Source: Parabacteroides sp. PM6-13
GTDB lineage: Bacteria; Bacteroidota; Bacteroidia; Bacteroidales; Tannerellaceae
Length of the DNA: 64,000 bases
Assembly: GCF_029892605.1 (NCBI RefSeq)
Contig: NZ_JARXWF010000009.1
Span: 124,001 to 188,000 of the forward strand
Direction: 5' to 3'
The position numbers and the translations under genes were made by a program. This document shows, in pieces, positions 61,161-64,000 of the stretch (positions are counted from its first letter, which is position 1; each line of letters begins with the position of its first letter). The notes below the pieces were generated by a model. It was not told the origin of the DNA, ran no database searches, and saw nothing but the letters and a program-made list of their open reading frames with translations.

Positions 61161-62852
61161 ATGAACAAAAAAATCTTATTGCCATTATTTACATTGGCAG
61201 CCATTCTGACTCTTTCTTCCTGCTCAGGCAAGTTGAAACCGTTAGCTAGTGACTACATCAAAGCGGAACCGCAACCGCTGGAAGCTATTGGCGGACAAGT
61301 GCCGGTAACTATCAATGCCACTTTCCCTGCTAAATGGTTTAACAAAAATGCAACGGTTACAGTAACGCCGGTATTGCGTTATGCTGGTGGCGAAGCTTGG
61401 GGCGACGCCTTTACCTATCAGGGCGAAAAAGTAAGCGGTAACCATCAGGTGATTCCGCAGAAAGCAGGTGGTAACGTAACGATGCGTACCCAGTTTGCTT
61501 ACAAACCGGAAATGAAGAAATCTGAACTTTTCCTGACCTTCGATGCTAAGATCAAGAACAAAACAATCCAATTGCCGGATCTGAAGATCGGTGAAGGTGT
61601 ATTGGCTACTTCTGCTTTGGCGGATGCCGGTACGGCTTCTGCAGCAATTGGTGCTGACAAGTTCCAACGTATCATCAAGGAAGCACACGATGCTAACATC
61701 ATGTTCCTTATCCAACAGGCTGAACTGCGTTCAAAAGAATTGAACAAAGGTGAAATCGCTGACTGGAAAAACCTGGTGAAAAATGCTGACGAAGCACCTA
61801 ACCAGAATGTAGCTATCGAAATTTCGGCTTACGCATCTCCTGATGGTGGTGTGAAACTGAACACAGGTCTGGCAGAAAGACGTGAAGCAAACACTTCTAA
61901 ATACCTGAACAGAGAATTGAAGAAAGCGAAAGTAGACGTGCCTGTTGACGCTCGTTACACCGCTCAGGACTGGGACGGATTCCAACAATTGGTTTCTAAA
62001 TCAAACATCCAGGACAAAGACCTCGTATTGCGTGTATTGTCTATGTACACAGACGCAGAACGTCGTGAACAAGAAATCAAGAATATCTCTTCTGTATTCA
62101 GCGTATTGGCTGACGAAATCCTGCCGCAACTGCGTCGTTCTCGTTTGACAGCTAATATCGAAATCATCGGTAAATCTGACGACGAAATCAGCGCTTTGGC
62201 TAAGAGCAGCCCGAAAGAACTGACAGTAGAAGAAATTCTGTATGCAGCTACTCTGACCAACAACGCAACTGAAAAAGAAGCTATCTATAAGAAAGCAAGC
62301 GAATTGTATCCGAGCGACTACCGCACATGGAACAACATCGGTATGATGCGTTTTGCAGCTGGTGACCTGGCGCAGGCAGAACAGATGTTCAACAAAGCTA
62401 ACTCTGTAAAGAGCAATCCGGAAGCTAACATGAACTTAGGTTTGATCGCATTGACAAAAGGCGACAAAACAAAAGCACAACAGTTACTGGGTAGCGCTTC
62501 AGGCGTTGCTGAACTGAGCGAAGCACTGGGTGTTCTGTATCTGGAACAAGGCGAATATGCGAAAGCTGTGAACTCTTTCGGTTCAATCAAGAGCAACAAT
62601 GCTGCTTTGGCTCAGATCATGGTAAAAGACTATAGCAAAGCACAACAAACGCTGAACGCCGTAGCCAACGCTGATGCTGTTACCGATTACCTGAAAGCTG
62701 TTGTTGCTTCACGCACAAACAACTCTGCAGGTGTGGTTAGTAGCCTGAAAGCCGCTATCGCGAAAGATCCTTCTTTGAAGAAAGAAGCAGCTCTTGACCT
62801 GGAATTTGCTAAGTATGCTGCTGATGCAGCCTTCTCCGGTTTGATCAAATAA
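61161..62852 (+). CDS. TPR-containing lipoprotein, abundant-looking
   Basis: A 563-residue lipoprotein (MNKKILLPLFTLAAILTLSSC). N-terminal beta domain (about 25-150), a middle part with NQNVAIEISAYASPDGGVKLNTGLAERREANTSKYLNRELKK (about 215-255), which looks like an OmpA-type peptidoglycan-binding motif, and C-terminal TPR units (about 365-560, YPSDYRTWNNIGMMRFAAGDLAQAEQMFNKANSV; NLGLIALTKGDKTKAQQLL). The codon choice is highly biased, like that of the fimbrillin gene and unlike the neighbours, which suggests strong expression. It resembles the major OmpA-like lipoproteins of Porphyromonas and Parabacteroides; function unproven. Ends in a strong terminator. Confidence 0.78.
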   Translation: MNKKILLPLFTLAAILTLSSCSGKLKPLASDYIKAEPQPLEAIGGQVPVTINATFPAKWFNKNATVTVTPVLRYAGGEAWGDAFTYQGEKVSGNHQVIPQKAGGNVTMRTQFAYKPEMKKSELFLTFDAKIKNKTIQLPDLKIGEGVLATSALADAGTASAAIGADKFQRIIKEAHDANIMFLIQQAELRSKELNKGEIADWKNLVKNADEAPNQNVAIEISAYASPDGGVKLNTGLAERREANTSKYLNRELKKAKVDVPVDARYTAQDWDGFQQLVSKSNIQDKDLVLRVLSMYTDAERREQEIKNISSVFSVLADEILPQLRRSRLTANIEIIGKSDDEISALAKSSPKELTVEEILYAATLTNNATEKEAIYKKASELYPSDYRTWNNIGMMRFAAGDLAQAEQMFNKANSVKSNPEANMNLGLIALTKGDKTKAQQLLGSASGVAELSEALGVLYLEQGEYAKAVNSFGSIKSNNAALAQIMVKDYSKAQQTLNAVANADAVTDYLKAVVASRTNNSAGVVSSLKAAIAKDPSLKKEAALDLEFAKYAADAAFSGLIK

Positions 62853-62874
62853 GCGGATTATTCCAATATCATAG

Positions 62875-62907
62875 AAAAGCCGTCCCTTTTCGGGGCGGCT
62901 TTTTTTG
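62875..62907 (+). terminator. Terminator after the TPR lipoprotein gene
   Basis: AAAAGCCGTCCC / GGGGCGGCTTTTTTT hairpin with a five-base loop. Confidence 0.9.
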
Positions 62908-62925
62908 TGATCTGCCGGAAGATAA

Positions 62926-62933
62926 TATCTTTG
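62926..62933 (+). promoter_or_regulatory. -7 box of the symporter gene
   Basis: TATCTTTG, 28 bases before ATG 62961. Confidence 0.65.
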
Positions 62934-62960
62934 TAAGGCTTTAAACCGAAAATACTATTT

Positions 62961-64000
62961 ATGGAACATCTTGGTAGTTGGATTAACGGAATCAACGACT
63001 TTCTCTGGACCTATCTCCTGATTGGGCTTCTTTTGGGTTGTGCGCTTTGGTTTACACTACGTACACGGTTTGTGCAGTTTCGCATGCTGGGCGAGATGGT
63101 ACGCCTCTTGGCCGACTCGGGAAGCAAAAAAAAGGGCGAGAAGCAGATCACTTCTTTTCAAGCCTTCGCCGTGTCGCTGGCCAGCCGTGTCGGCACCGGT
63201 AACCTGGCGGGAGTAGCCACGGCGATTGCCGTGGGTGGCCCCGGAGCGGTATTCTGGATGTGGGTGATCGCCCTGTTTGGAGCTTCCAGTGCCTTTATTG
63301 AATCGACGCTGGCGCAGCTCTACAAGGTACGAGGCAAGGATTCCTTTGTCGGTGGCCCGGCCTATTACATGCAGCGCGGATTAGGCAAGCATTGGATGGG
63401 CGTTCTCTTTTCTCTGTTGATCTGTGTCACTTTTGGCTTTGCCTTCAATTCGGTACAGAGTAATACGATCTGTGCCGCCTGGGCGAATGCCTTTGGAGCC
63501 GATCCGACCACGATGGGGATTGTACTGACAGTAGCTACGCTATTTATCATCTTTGGAGGTATCCAGCGGATAGCCAAGGTGAGCAGTATTCTGGTGCCCG
63601 TGATGGCCGTAGGCTATATTATCCTTGCCTTGGGTGTTGTTCTTTTGCATATCACGGAGCTTCCCGCAGTCATCAGATTGATCATTGATAGCGCCTTTGG
63701 CTGGGAACAGCTGGCCGGGGGCGGAATAGGCGCCGCCTTGATGCAAGGCATAAAAAGGGGACTCTTCAGCAACGAGGCAGGCATGGGTTCGGCACCCAAT
63801 GTGGCTGCTACAGCCGACGTCTCCCATCCTGTCAAGCAAGGACTGATCCAGGCCTTGGGCGTTTTCACCGATACCTTAGTGATCTGCACCTGTACGGCTT
63901 TCATCATTCTCTTTAGCCGGGTGCCATTGGATGGTTCGCTGAACGGCATCGCATTGACACAGACAGCATTGACCAGCGAAATAGGCAGTAGCGGAAGCAT
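62961..64000 (+). CDS. Alanine/sodium symporter family protein (AGCS), cut by window edge
   Basis: The first 346 residues of an inner-membrane carrier, beginning MEHLGSWINGINDFLWTYLLIG; the frame is open to the window end. AGCS signatures: SRVGTGNLAGVATAIAVGGPGAVFWMWVIALFGASSAFIESTLAQLYK (about residue 75-125, with the conserved GxGN and E), GGPAYYMQRGLGKHW, and GIKRGLFSNEAGMGSAPNVAATADVSHPVKQGL (about 260-295). At least seven membrane helices are visible. The family takes up alanine or glycine with sodium. The missing part should be about 100-130 residues. Confidence 0.93.
   Translation, partial: MEHLGSWINGINDFLWTYLLIGLLLGCALWFTLRTRFVQFRMLGEMVRLLADSGSKKKGEKQITSFQAFAVSLASRVGTGNLAGVATAIAVGGPGAVFWMWVIALFGASSAFIESTLAQLYKVRGKDSFVGGPAYYMQRGLGKHWMGVLFSLLICVTFGFAFNSVQSNTICAAWANAFGADPTTMGIVLTVATLFIIFGGIQRIAKVSSILVPVMAVGYIILALGVVLLHITELPAVIRLIIDSAFGWEQLAGGGIGAALMQGIKRGLFSNEAGMGSAPNVAATADVSHPVKQGLIQALGVFTDTLVICTCTAFIILFSRVPLDGSLNGIALTQTALTSEIGSSGS

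Overview
The window looks like the chromosome of a Bacteroidales bacterium, most likely a Parabacteroides or close relative. This is inferred from family content (SusC/SusD pair with ECF sigma and FecR, fimbrillin lipoprotein, OmpH pair beside bamA, DUF6242, DUF6089, DUF4861, PspC plus PadR, RagB-type lipoproteins) and from the many TAnnTTTG -7 boxes that sit a short distance before start codons, the hallmark of Bacteroidetes promoters. No 16S gene is present, so the genus is a judgement from gene content. Most of the window is ordinary housekeeping and envelope chromosome; no intact transposase, prophage or CRISPR array was seen.

Layout. 1-1.4 kb: the end of an AbiE-type toxin-antitoxin pair, next to two identical tRNA-Val genes. 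1.8-6.7 kb: a four-gene minus-strand operon under a TPP riboswitch (TonB receptor, PnuC-family transporter, thiamine pyrophosphokinase, DUF4861 lipoprotein). 6.8-10.7 kb: an orphan AT-rich kinase-like gene, a Ser-type sulfatase, a repeat-rich spacer and a lipoprotein of the tyrosine phosphatase family that lacks the catalytic Arg. 10.7-17 kb: DEAD-box helicase, pnp, a small outer-membrane protein and phosphofructokinase. 17-25 kb: a lone fimbrillin, an alpha/beta hydrolase-like protein, a membrane LytTR regulator, an FtsX-type permease and a YidE-type transporter. 25-30 kb: dusB, groEL-groES, hisS. 30-36 kb: a thioredoxin-fold lipoprotein, greA-HIT, PspC-PadR and an acyl-CoA ligase. 36-42 kb: small lipoprotein remnant, TPR regulator, DUF3244 protein, fumarase and a 1.2 kb repeat island. 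42-50.6 kb: an envelope cluster (DUF6242, DUF6089, uppS, bamA, two ompH, murI, D-Ala-D-Ala dipeptidase). 50.6-58.5 kb: sigma-FecR-SusC-SusD-phosphatase. 58.7-64 kb: a secreted trypsin-like protease with a T9SS-like tail, an abundant-looking TPR lipoprotein, and the start of an alanine/sodium symporter.

The less ordinary signals are mostly regulatory or structural. A 38-bp block of two TGAGAAAAAATTCTCA palindromes occurs almost identically at two places 28.5 kb apart, each between divergent genes (hisS/thioredoxin-like lipoprotein; ECF sigma/secreted protease). groES has a sigma-54-like -24/-12 element with the exact GG-N10-GC spacing and upstream dyads. greA has a leader ending in a terminator-like hairpin. 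Two promoter-plus-terminator units without an ORF may be small RNAs. Several families of long imperfect palindromes and an inverted pair of 120-bp repeats fill the spacers at 9, 34 and 41 kb.

Start codons were moved inward from the longest open frame in many genes, because the frame otherwise runs back through a promoter, a riboswitch or a terminator.
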